Shown: positions 33,805 through 43,083 of the stretch, piece after piece
How the letters are laid out: the number at the start of each line of letters is the position of its first letter
How positions within the stretch are numbered: the first letter of the stretch is position 1
Assembly (NCBI GenBank): GCA_021777755.1
Contig: JAJYDE010000023.1
Coordinates: 1-58,973 of the forward strand
DNA from: Deltaproteobacteria bacterium
GTDB lineage: Bacteria; Desulfobacterota; Syntrophobacteria; Syntrophobacterales; Syntrophobacteraceae
Length of the DNA: 58,973 bases
Direction: 5' to 3'
Program-made: the position numbers and the translations under genes
The notes under the pieces: model-generated
Told to the model about the DNA's origin: nothing
The model's database searches: none
What the model saw: only the letters and a program-made list of their open reading frames with translations

Positions 33805-34566
33805 CTATTTCCAGCCGATGACCGATGCCAGGCGCCCCGTTTCACCTTCGCCCCGGTAGGAAAAATAATCGGCTCTTTCGCACACCGTGCATTTTGCCGC
33901 AACCTCGATGTTTTCCTCGGCAAGCCCGGCGGCCCTCAACTGCCACCGGGAGATCGCCCGGAAATCGAAATGGACGGGCCCCACCCGAAACCGCCAGAAC
34001 TCTTCGGGAATCTCCCGTTCGTAGTTGATAAATTCGGCGCAGCAGGGCCCAAGCGATGGCGAGATCCCGGCAACCGTTTTTCGGGTATTCAGCCCCAGCC
34101 GCTCGAGATGCTTTACGGTCTTGCCCGCGATATTGGCAACGCTTCCCCGCCAACCGCTGTGAATGTTGGCGATGATGCGGCTCTGGGGGTCGGCGAGCAG
34201 GATCGACTGGCAATCGGCTACCTTGATCAAAAGGCCAAGGCCGGTGGAGTTTGTCGCAAGCGCATCCCCCGGGGGTGCGAGGAGCACTCCCCCCCGGTCC
34301 TCAAGGCCTTGCGCCGCGCGTATGAAATTGAGCACGTCCCCGTGGACCTGCGGGGTGCTCACCAGCCACTCCAACCCGAGGCTCATCTTGACTCGCTTAA
34401 GATTTTCCCGCACCGCATCGGGCAGGTCGCCGTTATTCCATGCCACGTTGAGGCTTTGGTAAGGGGGCGCGCTCACCCCGCCGTGCCTCGTAAAAACCCC
34501 GTGAACGAGGCCGGGCAGGCGGGAAAGATTTTCAAAGGTAACTCTTTGCGGCTCTTCGAACTCCAT
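33805..34566 (-). CDS. pgeF: Purine nucleoside phosphorylase/laccase-domain protein (YfiH/LACC1 family)
   Basis: A 253-residue protein of the family that contains the peptidoglycan-editing factor PgeF and purine nucleoside phosphorylases. Motifs: VSTPQVHGDVL, the core NIHSGWRGSVANIAGK and GPCCAEFINYE. His and Cys zinc-site residues are present. An ATG at 34566 with GGAGCG upstream is chosen; an in-frame TTG at 34581 is possible. It ends 21 bases before the pyrK start, so it likely heads a pgeF-pyrK-pyrD unit. Confidence 0.9.
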   Translation of the reverse strand: MEFEEPQRVTFENLSRLPGLVHGVFTRHGGVSAPPYQSLNVAWNNGDLPDAVRENLKRVKMSLGLEWLVSTPQVHGDVLNFIRAAQGLEDRGGVLLAPPGDALATNSTGLGLLIKVADCQSILLADPQSRIIANIHSGWRGSVANIAGKTVKHLERLGLNTRKTVAGISPSLGPCCAEFINYEREIPEEFWRFRVGPVHFDFRAISRWQLRAAGLAEENIEVAAKCTVCERADYFSYRGEGETGRLASVIGWK

Positions 34567-34686
34567 TGCGACACGCTCCAACTGTCTTTTAATCAGAATC
34601 CGCCGCGCAGTAAACAGAAAATATCCCCTTTCGGCTCATGCGCTGTTACAATGGATGCTCATAGTCAACAGCCAAGCGGGGATTTT

Positions 34687-35169
34687 ATGGAAGATATTGT
34701 AAAGGAATGTTCCAAAGTTACGATCGAATACGAGATGAAGGTCACGCCCGGAGACGGGACCGCGCCCGTTACGCAATCCAAGGTTTGCAGCTTCGTCATG
34801 GGAGTCGATGTTCAGTATCGCTCGGTTGAAACCGCGCTCATGAATAAGAGGGCCGGAGAGCGCGTGTTGGTCTATGTCCCGCCCGTGGAGATTTTCGGTG
34901 TGAGCGACCCGGAGCTTGTCCGCGAACTTCCGCGCTCAGACTTTAAGCAGGAGAGGCTAAAACCCGGCCGGATGTATCGCGAGATGAAGCAGGGCTGTCT
35001 TGTGCAGTTTCTCGTAAAGGAACTGCGAGAGGAGACCCTTCTTGCCGACTTCAACGACCCGAGGGCCGGTACGTGGGCCGAGTTTGACATATTGATCAAA
35101 GAGGTCCGCCCGGCCAAAAAAGAGGAAATGCAGCCCGAGTGCGCAAAGATGCCCGAATTTCTTCAATGA
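34687..35169 (+). CDS. FKBP-type peptidyl-prolyl isomerase (SlyD-like)
   Basis: A 160-residue prolyl isomerase/chaperone. The opening IEYEMKVTPGDGTAP and the flap-like FVMGVDVQYRSVETALMNKR, plus the VLVYVPPVEIFGVSDPELV segment, match the SlyD pattern with an insert-in-flap domain. The C-terminal His-rich tail of E. coli SlyD is absent. The ATG at 34687 has GCGGGGA upstream; an in-frame ATG at 34651 is possible. The long frame to 33706 is antisense to pgeF and rejected. Confidence 0.75.
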   Translation: MEDIVKECSKVTIEYEMKVTPGDGTAPVTQSKVCSFVMGVDVQYRSVETALMNKRAGERVLVYVPPVEIFGVSDPELVRELPRSDFKQERLKPGRMYREMKQGCLVQFLVKELREETLLADFNDPRAGTWAEFDILIKEVRPAKKEEMQPECAKMPEFLQ

Positions 35170-35209
35170 TTGACAAAAAGCCCCTCGTGTGGTAGTTGGC
35201 ACAAGCAAT

Positions 35210-35285
35210 GGGCGACTAGCTCAGTGGATAGAGCGTTGGTCTCCGGAACCAAAGGTCGCGGGTTCGACCCCCGCGTCGCCCTCCA
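35210..35285 (+). tRNA. tRNA-Arg (anticodon CCG)
   Basis: All arms fold. The acceptor GGGCGAC pairs with GTCGCCC, and the D stem is GCTC/GAGC. The anticodon stem TTGGT/ACCAA holds the loop CTCCGGA (anticodon CCG), and the T stem GCGGG/CCCGC has loop TTCGACC. CCA is encoded at 35283-35285. It reads the CGG codon. A damaged copy of its 3' half lies 440 bases downstream, marking it as a probable integration site. Confidence 0.95.
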
Positions 35286-35724
35286 TTCAAAATCAACAGG
35301 TCAGAGCAAATCCCGATCTCTTCTCAAGAGCCGTCCCCCACAACCGGCCAGGATTTAGCGCCTGGCGCCGCCTCAACCGAAAGTTGCACGAGCGAAAGAA
35401 CTGTCAAGGTCAAGTTCGTTCCGGCCGCGCCCCCGCGAGGCTCGGGCTCCCTTTCTCCGCCACTCCGTAGCATGCAAAATTCCGAGCAGTCCAACTTTCG
35501 AAAGGTCTTTATCCAGTAGCGGCCAATGTATTCAATAGCCCGAAGGCGAGATCTCAAAATTGTTTCTCTCTTTCTCCCACTCCTTATTGCAGCAAGGGTG
35601 AAATGTCTTTAGATTCAAATCTCATGGCCTTGCCGTCGATTGTCAAAGGAAATGGTGATTTGCTGTAATGGCGCGCATAGCCACATTCATGGAATATAAC
35701 GCAAACACGGGTAAATGATTTACT
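35286..35724. other. Gene-free stretch between tRNA-Arg and its partial copy
   Basis: About 440 bases with no recognisable ORF, bracketed by the intact tRNA 3' end and the degenerate repeat of it. It is probably the residue of an integrated element. Confidence 0.5.
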
Positions 35725-35771
35725 TTGGTCTCCCAAACCAAAGGTCGCTGGTTCGACTCCTCGTCGCCCTC
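35725..35771 (+). repeat. Degenerate direct repeat of the tRNA-Arg 3' half (att-like)
   Basis: These 47 bases match 35236-35283 of tRNA-Arg from TTGGTCTCC through GTCGCCCTC with a handful of changes. The D arm and acceptor 5' strand are missing, and the T stem no longer pairs well. A 3' tRNA fragment in direct orientation is the usual footprint of tyrosine-recombinase integration. Confidence 0.75.
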
Positions 35772-35772
35772 T

Positions 35773-36000
35773 TTAAGAAATCAAGGACTTGGACGGATTC
35801 GTCGAGTCCCTTTCGTTTTTCTGGTTGCGGATGGTTGCGGGTCGTACGGAGCATCGATGTCGGTCGGCTCTCTTCGGGTCAAGCTCCTGCCACTGAAGCC
35901 CGAACGGCTCCCCGATACGCAGCGCGTTTAAAGATGGAGGGAAAAAGCTGGTGGCCGCCATGTTGGCGACAAGGATGAGTGTTCGCGGGCGGGGAGGGTC
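35773..36000 (-). pseudogene. Tyrosine recombinase (integrase) fragment
   Basis: The minus-strand translation includes NALRIGEPFGLQWQELDPKR, matching box I of phage-type integrases (LR-I-G-E-x-x-GL-x-W-x-D/E-x-D) with its catalytic Arg. The frame then runs to a stop two bases from the tRNA repeat. Boxes with the H-x-x-R and Tyr are missing. An integrase reading toward and abutting an att site is the expected layout, so I read it as a relic of an integrative element. Confidence 0.55.
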
Positions 36001-36763
36001 GATCGGGTGAAGCGATGAGCGATCGGGAATTTCTCGCGCACGAGTAAATTTCAAAGCTATTTTTCCGGCATGAAAAACACTGTATTCGCAAGTCAATTTT
36101 GCCGAGCATCACCGTCATTGCCGGTACGCTACGCATTTGCCGCGGAGGGGGCTGGGGGTAAAGTCGGTTTCAAAAGGCAAGACGCATCTGTAATCGGTGC
36201 CACCCTTTTATCTTGCTCCGGGGGTCAATTTCGAGTCCGCGGTCGCAACCGCAAAAGTGCACGAGCCAAATCCGTATCCGCTTCTGGCATTATCAATCCC
36301 GGATCTCCGACAATCACGTCGGATGCCTGCCCCACGCGTGAAAGAGTAATTTTCAAGTAAACGTTTCTTCTTTTCGATTTTTTATTGATTTTTGTATGAT
36401 TTATATTATTATTGCTTCATCTTTTTAATAGCTTTTGACATATACATCAATAATATTTGCAATTAAGATCATGCACTTTACTGGTTGATAATAATTATTA
36501 GTTGTCAATCGGTTCATTACGTATAATCATAAAATATATTAATAACGATCCAAGAAACATGATCGGCTTATGAAAGTTTTGATAAATCACCGGTTGAAAC
36601 GAGCATTGCGGGCGGGCGGGGTCTTTTTCAAGGGGCAGGATTCAAAGCTAATCAACATTGTCGCATTAGTGGCGGAAGATGGCGTTTGGTCTTATTGATT
36701 CGCTTCGCGTAATCGAGTCTGCGGAGCTATGATTGGAGATAACCGTCGCCAGGGCAGAAGTTG
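36001..36763. other. AT-rich intergenic region before the polysaccharide locus
   Basis: About 760 bases without a convincing gene. From about 36360 to 36560 the composition switches sharply to AT-rich sequence, unlike the GC-rich surroundings. It probably holds the promoter of the + strand polysaccharide operon and may mark a junction of acquired DNA. Confidence 0.5.
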
Positions 36764-37495
36764 ATGCTAATAATCAATGCGGACGACTATGGTTTTAACG
36801 AGCGATGTACGGACCGGATCCTCGATTGTTATCTGAATGGCAGAATCACAAGCACTTCGGCGATGGTATTCATGAGAGACAGCATCAGGGCGGCGGAAAC
36901 GGCCCGCATGCATGGGCTGCACGTCGGGCTTCACCTCAACTTTACGAACGCTCTCGAAAATACAGCCGGATATCCGGATTTATCTTCCCATCAAAACAGG
37001 ATTATCGACTTTTTTGCCAAAAATAGATTTACACGAATGCTTTATAATCCGGCGATAAAAAAGAGTCTTTCGTATTCGTTCAAATCCCAATACGACGAGT
37101 TTTTAAATCGATATTTGAAACCTCCGACTCATATAGACGGCCATCATCACATCCATCTGTGTACAAACATGCTGATCGATCCTTTATATCCGAATGGAAT
37201 AAAATTGCGACCCAGCCTGCATTGTGAAGAAGGCAGATTAACCATATTCAAAAATCTGTATCGCACTCTGATCGACCGGGTGATCCGTAATCGTTATAAA
37301 TCGGTAGAATCACTGTTCAAGCTGGATCTTCATTCCATAGACGCTCTTCTTCCAGATATAGTCGATTCATCCATGTCGAGCGACATCGAATTGATGACTC
37401 ACCCCGGAATTCGCAAAGAATATGAATACCTCAAGAGCGACCGCTATGAAGGGATGATCTCTCAAGGCAGGCTGGGCTCATATGCTTCGCTTTAA
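36764..37495 (+). CDS. YdjC/ChbG-family carbohydrate deacetylase
   Basis: A 243-residue enzyme predicted to remove N-acetyl groups from sugars using a metal. The metal-binding and catalytic motifs are intact: INADDYGFNE (Asp pair), HVGLHLNF, HIDGHHHIH and ELMTHPG near the C-terminus. The ATG at 36764 has AGGGCAGAAG upstream. It is the first gene of the locus and overlaps the next one by 14 bases. It may deacetylate a lipid-linked or polymer sugar. Confidence 0.88.
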   Translation: MLIINADDYGFNERCTDRILDCYLNGRITSTSAMVFMRDSIRAAETARMHGLHVGLHLNFTNALENTAGYPDLSSHQNRIIDFFAKNRFTRMLYNPAIKKSLSYSFKSQYDEFLNRYLKPPTHIDGHHHIHLCTNMLIDPLYPNGIKLRPSLHCEEGRLTIFKNLYRTLIDRVIRNRYKSVESLFKLDLHSIDALLPDIVDSSMSSDIELMTHPGIRKEYEYLKSDRYEGMISQGRLGSYASL

Positions 37496-38933
37496 GACGG
37501 GCCGGACGCCATCGGGTACCGCGGCCAGGATTTTTGCAGGTTTGATATTCATCATCTTTGCGGGCGGACTCACCAAAAGAGCTCTCCCCGAGATGTTCGC
37601 CTCCCGGCCGGCAAAGGATGCCGGGATTCCCGGTGCGGCCCGAATCGAAGTGATACTGCCTGCGACCGGGGTTGCCCCGTGCAGCCTGAACGTCTTTTCG
37701 ACTCCCCTGGCGTGGTTTGATGGCGCCGTATACACGGTGAGCGTTGAAGAGCCTTCGGGGCCGGACAACGGGATAGACCTTCGCACCTTCGTTTGGAAGG
37801 GTGTAAGACAAAAGAGCGGAAAATGGCTCTGGACGAAAAAGCTGATTGAAAACCGGACGCTTCATGACCGCTACCACACCGGCCCCTCGATAGGAATCGA
37901 CCGTTACGGTTATATCCACGTCGCCTACAACATGCACAACATGCCCTGGCAGTATGCGGTCTCGAAGCGGCCCGGAGACATTTCAAGTTTCGAATTTCGG
38001 GGGGAGCGGCTGAACATGGAGGAACTCGAACTTGTGGAGTGGAAGAACCTGACCCCTTTTGCCCGTTTCGGCACTTCCGCCATCCCCGGAACCCAAATCA
38101 CCTATCCGGCGTTTTTTAACGACAGATATGAAAACTTGTATGTGACCTACAGATTCGCCACCCATCCCGGGCTGAAATGGAAAAAGAGGGGGTTTGCAGG
38201 CGCCATCGCCCGCTACGATCCGGATAAAAGGAGTTGGAGGGCGCTCGGGGGGCGGGTGAGCGTCTCATCCGGGCAGGCCCTTTTACCCGAGGGCTTGGAG
38301 TCGTCCGATATTGCCGCCTTCGCCTACAGGGACGGCTGGTCGGTCTATCTGCTCCGCCTGTTTTTTGATGTCGAAAATCACATGCATATCAGCTGGTTAT
38401 GGAGAAAGGGCGGAGCTGGCAAGGATTGCTCCGACCCGTGCTACCTCTGCTCGAAGGACTCGGGCCGCACCTATATTGGAGCCGACGCAACAGAATGGCT
38501 GCCGCCCATGCACCCCGGCCAGGCCGGTGTGGCGCAAGGAGCGGTTGCCGGGAAAAAATTCTACGCCCCCGCACAGGTAACCGCCGATGCGGTTGGCAGA
38601 CCTCTGATGCTCTTAAACCCCATGGGGCTTCCTCGAATTCTGGTGCGCCCGGATAAGGAGGGCATCTGGGCCGTGGCCGAAAACTCCCCCCGGGGCGCGA
38701 GTGCCATCTATATTGACGACGCGGGCACGAAGTGGGCTTTTGCCACCGGGATTACCGTCTTCAGGAAAAATGTCCAAACGGGCTTCAAGTGGCAAACGGT
38801 CTACTCCGAGCCTTCCGGGCGGTTCGGGTATCCCAAAATCCTTCCCCTGCCCCGAAAAAAGCGAATTCTCGTCTACGCGCAGAGCCTTGATGGTTCGCAG
38901 ATCAAAATCTTCAGCATAAGGACCGGATACTGA
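37482..38933 (+). CDS. BNR-repeat protein, possible polysaccharide lyase or binding protein
   Basis: A 483-residue protein with an N-terminal signal or anchor helix (IFAGLIFIIFAGGLTK). Its body of repeated beta-sheet segments includes HTGPSIGIDRYGYIHVAYNM and GTQITYPAFFNDRYENLYVT. Such spacing resembles the BNR_4 beta-propeller family, some members of which are lyases on uronic-acid polysaccharides. It would act outside the cytoplasm, possibly trimming the exported polymer. Function by fold only. Confidence 0.6.
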   Translation: MLRFKTGRTPSGTAARIFAGLIFIIFAGGLTKRALPEMFASRPAKDAGIPGAARIEVILPATGVAPCSLNVFSTPLAWFDGAVYTVSVEEPSGPDNGIDLRTFVWKGVRQKSGKWLWTKKLIENRTLHDRYHTGPSIGIDRYGYIHVAYNMHNMPWQYAVSKRPGDISSFEFRGERLNMEELELVEWKNLTPFARFGTSAIPGTQITYPAFFNDRYENLYVTYRFATHPGLKWKKRGFAGAIARYDPDKRSWRALGGRVSVSSGQALLPEGLESSDIAAFAYRDGWSVYLLRLFFDVENHMHISWLWRKGGAGKDCSDPCYLCSKDSGRTYIGADATEWLPPMHPGQAGVAQGAVAGKKFYAPAQVTADAVGRPLMLLNPMGLPRILVRPDKEGIWAVAENSPRGASAIYIDDAGTKWAFATGITVFRKNVQTGFKWQTVYSEPSGRFGYPKILPLPRKKRILVYAQSLDGSQIKIFSIRTGY

Positions 38934-38934
38934 T

Positions 38935-40236
38935 TTGGGCGAGACGACGGACGGGGTGGAAATCAGCGGGCCGGGCGGGCCGCGGGGCGGTGCGAACCGA
39001 AATCCTTTCCATGTCGTTCCGTTCCTTCTGGTTATCGTCTTTACGACCGTTTCGTTCAAAGCGCCCTCCGACGGCACGCTAAGCGCCGTGCAATCCTTAT
39101 CCGATCCGGTGAGGCAATGCACGCTTGGCGCAGCCTATCTTCTGGCCCTCGCACTCATTCTGTTAAAACCGCACCGGTTTATCGCGGTCCTTGGAAGAAA
39201 CAAGATATATCTTTTGTCCGTTGTCTATGTGCTTGCGTCCGCGTTGTGGTCGAAATACCCGGGAACTGTTTTTGTAGCCTTTGTCCATCACGTGGGGTTC
39301 ACCTCGGCGGTTCTGTGCGCAATCCATTTTTTCGATGATGATTTTTGCGGATTTCTTTCAATGCTTCTGGCCGTGTCGCTGCCGATGGTATGGGGATCGA
39401 TTGCGCTCGCGCTGTTTTTTCCGGGACGCGGAGTGTGCTCAAACGGCCGCTGGGCGGGAGTGGGAGATCATCCCAACGAACTTGGATTCATATGTCTGAT
39501 CTCGGTTTGGTCGGCTGCAAGCGGCATATGTTTTTTAAAGTCCCGGATCATGAAATCAGCGGCTCTTTTGACACTGGGCGCCTCCGCGGTCTGCCTTTAT
39601 TTTTGCGCCAGTGTGACCTCCATGATTTGTTCCCTGTTCGTAATCGCATCATTTATGCTGCTGATCGACAGGAGACTCGAAAAACCGGAGCATCTCATGA
39701 TGAAGCTTGCCGCGCCCGCGTGGGGAGCTGCGTTCGCACTGTTTTTGGCCTGGGTCCTCCAGCCCGCGCTGATGGGCCGGGGCTACCTTTTCAACCTGAT
39801 GGGCAGGCAGTCCGATCTTTCCGGGCGAACCGAGCTTTGGGCAACAGGCCTAGGGGCCCTTGCCCGAAAGCCGTTTTTGGGCTGGAGCTTCGATTCCATG
39901 GCCTCGGTGCTCTCCAAGCAAATCATCTCCTACGCCCAGTTCCACGACGGATACTTGAACCTTGCCGTGTCCGGAGGATTGCTTGGAGTAATCCTTTTCG
40001 CCCTGGTGCTTTTCAAGCATGCACGCTCCTCGATCCGCCTTTTGGACCATGAGTACGGGGCAAGCGCCTCTTTGGCCGTTTTGGTCGGCGCCATCATCAT
40101 TCACAATATCTCCGAGGCATCCATCATGCGCGTAACCCATCCTCTCTGGCTCCTGTTTCTTCTTTGCTATTTTTACATCGACCGGCTCGACCACGGCCGG
40201 GAAAAGACCGCGGATCTCGACGGGCCGCTCGGATGA
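38935..40236 (+). CDS. O-antigen ligase/polymerase-like membrane protein (Wzy/WaaL type)
   Basis: A 433-residue integral membrane protein with about ten to twelve hydrophobic helices and a large periplasmic loop (about residues 280-345). The motif SGRTELWATGLGALARKPFLGW is typical of the Wzy/WaaL superfamily, as are HDGYLNLAVSGGLLGV residues. The start is a TTG at 38935 right after the previous stop; a GTG at 38956 is an alternative. It probably polymerises repeat units delivered by the flippase encoded next. Confidence 0.82.
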   Translation: MGETTDGVEISGPGGPRGGANRNPFHVVPFLLVIVFTTVSFKAPSDGTLSAVQSLSDPVRQCTLGAAYLLALALILLKPHRFIAVLGRNKIYLLSVVYVLASALWSKYPGTVFVAFVHHVGFTSAVLCAIHFFDDDFCGFLSMLLAVSLPMVWGSIALALFFPGRGVCSNGRWAGVGDHPNELGFICLISVWSAASGICFLKSRIMKSAALLTLGASAVCLYFCASVTSMICSLFVIASFMLLIDRRLEKPEHLMMKLAAPAWGAAFALFLAWVLQPALMGRGYLFNLMGRQSDLSGRTELWATGLGALARKPFLGWSFDSMASVLSKQIISYAQFHDGYLNLAVSGGLLGVILFALVLFKHARSSIRLLDHEYGASASLAVLVGAIIIHNISEASIMRVTHPLWLLFLLCYFYIDRLDHGREKTADLDGPLG

Positions 40237-41555
40237 GGAATAGATCGTTTCCGCTCGCATCCCTGTACGCACCGCTTCTAGTCAAGATACTTCCGATATC
40301 GGAATTGTTGGAGGGAACGGCCGGGAAAATCGGGCTCGCGGCCATTGACCAATCCATGCTGAGCATTACCAATTTTGCGATGAATATTATGATTATCCGA
40401 TGTGTAAGCAAAACCGACTATGGTCTTTATGTATGCGGCTATTCATTGATATTGCTTGCCAACAGCATTCAAAACGCGGTTATCAATATACAAATGTCTA
40501 TTATCGCCCCCAAACTGGGCGGCGTCCAAAGGGCGGCTTTTTGCTCCCGGCTGGCCGCGGGCCAGTACGCGATGTGGCTGCCGATAAGCGGTGCGGGAGC
40601 GCTGGGCGCGTGGGCCCTTTTTCGAATCGGGGTACTCAGTTCCCACCAGATGATCATGGCGGTTGTTATAAGCGCGGCCGTTCCGGCCATCTTCATAAGG
40701 GAGTTCTATCGCAGTCTGCTGCTCTTGGATTTCAGGCCGTTGAGAGTTCTTTTTTCCGACCTGGTCTACATCGTGATCGCCTTTAGCGCATTTTTACTGT
40801 TTGAACACGCTTTCCCCGCGAAAATGGACATTTTGACTTTCGTTGCAATGGGCGCGGCATCGATGATGATCGGCGGGGCGGGGCTGAGGGGGCTTTTGCG
40901 GACCGGGCGCGAGACGGCCCGCGGCACCCGGACGCAGGCATCCTTCGGCCGGTGCTGGGAGAACGGAAAGTGGGCACTGTTGGCGGTAGTGGTCACCTGG
41001 ATTCAAAGGCAGAGCTACGTCTATATGCTCTTGTTTTTCAAGGGCGCAGAAAATACCGCCGAAGTAAATGCCGCAAGGCTTATGCTCATGCCTGTCGGGC
41101 TTGTGCTGATCTCCTACGGCCGGCTCTTCATGCCTCAATGGGCCAAAGACCGATCGGCGGGCGCAGGCGAAGAAGTTTTTCTCTCGGCAAAAAAGATTCT
41201 AAAGTATTTGATTTCGGGAATATCGGTATACACCGCGCTCCTTATCATCTGCAAAGACGAGCTCATCCCGCGGCTTTTCGGGCGGGCCTACCTCGGCTCA
41301 TCGCATTTCATCCTCCTCTGGGGCCTCATATTCATAGCCCAGGCGGTGAGATCGAATTTTTCGCTCGTATTGCAGGTTTTCGAAAAATTTCGCTACCTGA
41401 GCATGAGCAACTTTTTCGTTATGACGGCCACGGTGGTGGCAAGCGCTATTTTGATAAGCCTCTACAGTGATATTGGAAGCCTTTTTGCGATACTTTCAGG
41501 GGAAGTATTGCTTTCCCTTGCTCTGTGGTTTGCCCTGAAGGGAGTGCGATCGTGA
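40233..41555 (+). CDS. Polysaccharide flippase (Wzx-type, MATE/MOP superfamily)
   Basis: A 440-residue membrane protein with about twelve helices. It starts at an ATG overlapping the previous stop by four bases (ATGA). The N-terminal NFAMNIMIIRCVSKTDYGLY is typical of Wzx-type exporters (helix, then a conserved G-x-Y). It would flip undecaprenyl-linked repeat units to the periplasm for the adjacent polymerase. Confidence 0.85.
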   Translation: MRNRSFPLASLYAPLLVKILPISELLEGTAGKIGLAAIDQSMLSITNFAMNIMIIRCVSKTDYGLYVCGYSLILLANSIQNAVINIQMSIIAPKLGGVQRAAFCSRLAAGQYAMWLPISGAGALGAWALFRIGVLSSHQMIMAVVISAAVPAIFIREFYRSLLLLDFRPLRVLFSDLVYIVIAFSAFLLFEHAFPAKMDILTFVAMGAASMMIGGAGLRGLLRTGRETARGTRTQASFGRCWENGKWALLAVVVTWIQRQSYVYMLLFFKGAENTAEVNAARLMLMPVGLVLISYGRLFMPQWAKDRSAGAGEEVFLSAKKILKYLISGISVYTALLIICKDELIPRLFGRAYLGSSHFILLWGLIFIAQAVRSNFSLVLQVFEKFRYLSMSNFFVMTATVVASAILISLYSDIGSLFAILSGEVLLSLALWFALKGVRS

Positions 41556-42457
41556 GAGGGGACATAACGGTATGCGTGGCGACCTACAAACGGCCCGAGG
41601 GGCTGGAGAGGCTTCTTGCAAGCCTTATGGAGCAGGAAACGGAGGGGCTGGTTTACCGCATCGTGGTGGTCGATAACGATGCGGGCGGCTCGGCCCGCGA
41701 GGTGGTCCGGAGTTTTCAGTCCCCTGGGGGAGTCGAAATCAGCTACGACATCGAACCGGTGCGGGGAATTGCCCGGGCAAGAAACAGGTGCCTTCGGCTT
41801 GCGAAGGGCGATTTCGCAGCCTTTGTCGATGATGACGAGAAGGTGTGCGGGAGCTGGCTGAAAGAACTCTACGAGTGCCTGATTAAAAACGACGCCGATG
41901 CGGTGTTGGGGCCCGTAGCCCCCGCTCTTCCGGCCGGGTGTCCGCTCTGGATAAGGAAGGGAGGGTTTTTCAAACGCCCCGAATACCCGGATAACGCGCC
42001 TGTCGTCCGGGGCCGCACGTGCAATGCATTGGTCAAAAAGAAGTGGCTCGATCTTTTCGAGTTTCCCTTCGACCCGGGGTTGGGGCTTACCGGAGATGAC
42101 GACTCGGATTTTTTCGACCGCATCCGGGGTCTTGGCGCCCGGTTCCACTGGGCCCAAAACGCTCGCGTCACCGAATTTGTCGAAAAGGAGCGGCTCGCCG
42201 TGAAATGGTTGCTCCTCAGGGCTTTCAGGGGCGGGCAGGGCTTTGCGGCCAGAAACAGACCGCAAAAATTGGCGGGCAGGCTCTATCATTACGGGTATCG
42301 TTCATGCCTGTGCCTGATATCCCTTGCCATCTCCTGCTGCACGCTTCCCTTCGCGTTGCACGTATCCGTTGCGTGGCTCAGGCGGGCTTCGAGCAACCTG
42401 GGGCAGGTGAGCGTGCTTTTCCCGTACCGCTATGAGGAATACCGGAGACGCTCATGA
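41552..42457 (+). CDS. Glycosyltransferase family 2
   Basis: A 301-residue GT-A glycosyltransferase. VCVATYKRPEGLERLLASL opens the nucleotide-binding fold, with VVVDNDAGGSA next and the metal-binding Asp cluster in FAAFVDDDEKV. A GDDDSDFFDR segment follows near the acceptor site. A hydrophobic patch near the C-terminus (CLCLISLAISCCTLPFALHV) suggests membrane association. The GTG start overlaps the flippase stop by four bases. Confidence 0.88.
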   Translation: MRGDITVCVATYKRPEGLERLLASLMEQETEGLVYRIVVVDNDAGGSAREVVRSFQSPGGVEISYDIEPVRGIARARNRCLRLAKGDFAAFVDDDEKVCGSWLKELYECLIKNDADAVLGPVAPALPAGCPLWIRKGGFFKRPEYPDNAPVVRGRTCNALVKKKWLDLFEFPFDPGLGLTGDDDSDFFDRIRGLGARFHWAQNARVTEFVEKERLAVKWLLLRAFRGGQGFAARNRPQKLAGRLYHYGYRSCLCLISLAISCCTLPFALHVSVAWLRRASSNLGQVSVLFPYRYEEYRRRS

Positions 42458-43083
42458 AAGGAGCCGGGAGCAATTTCAAAGCCGTCTTTATAAATGCGCT
42501 GAGGCGGCTGCGCTATTTTAAATATTACAAAAAATTTCCACGCTGTGGCCAAAACGTATTGCTGTGTCGAAACGGATTCATTTTACGGCCCGAACAGATG
42601 TCTGTCGGCAATAATGTCTACATATCCGGCGGATTTTACATCTCGGCCCATGAGCTTATAATTGGAAATGACGTTTTGATAGGTCCAAACATTGTAATCG
42701 AATGCAGCGACCATATCACGGATCGGGTCGGCATACCCATGGTTCGATACAGAAATTGCAAACGCCACGGCGGAGTGGTTATTGAAGATGACGTATGGAT
42801 CGGGGCGAATGTAACCGTTCTAAGGAATACCAGGATTTGCGAAGGGGCCATTGTGGGTGCATGTTCTCTTGTGAACAAGGATATTCCTCCTTACACCATT
42901 GCTTTCGGCACACCCGCAAAAGTATTCAGGCGACGATTTGATAATGAGTCGCTTAAAAAACATCTTGATATGGTCAAGTCCAAATATACCCATGACCAGG
43001 TGCTAAACCATTTTGCCGCTTCCGGGATTGTTCTTGGCGATGAAAAACGTGTTGTTACTCCATCCGCCGCTTTTATTCTATAA
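42454..43083 (+). CDS. Left-handed beta-helix acyltransferase (WbbJ/maltose-acetyltransferase-like)
   Basis: A 209-residue hexapeptide-repeat protein. Repeats run from about residue 50 (MSVGNNVYISGGFYISAHEL) to DDVWIGANVTVLRNTRICEG, with the family end IAFGTPAKVFRRR. It would O- or N-acetylate a sugar of the repeat unit. The ATG overlaps the preceding stop by four bases, and the 3' end overlaps the next glycosyltransferase by 44 bases. Composition is less GC-rich than in neighbours. Confidence 0.87.
   Translation: MKGAGSNFKAVFINALRRLRYFKYYKKFPRCGQNVLLCRNGFILRPEQMSVGNNVYISGGFYISAHELIIGNDVLIGPNIVIECSDHITDRVGIPMVRYRNCKRHGGVVIEDDVWIGANVTVLRNTRICEGAIVGACSLVNKDIPPYTIAFGTPAKVFRRRFDNESLKKHLDMVKSKYTHDQVLNHFAASGIVLGDEKRVVTPSAAFIL

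Noticed and set aside
33706-35169. A 487-residue open frame on the + strand
   Set aside because: Its first two-thirds are antisense to pgeF, whose motifs are convincing; only the last 160 residues (34687-35169) look like a real protein (FKBP type).
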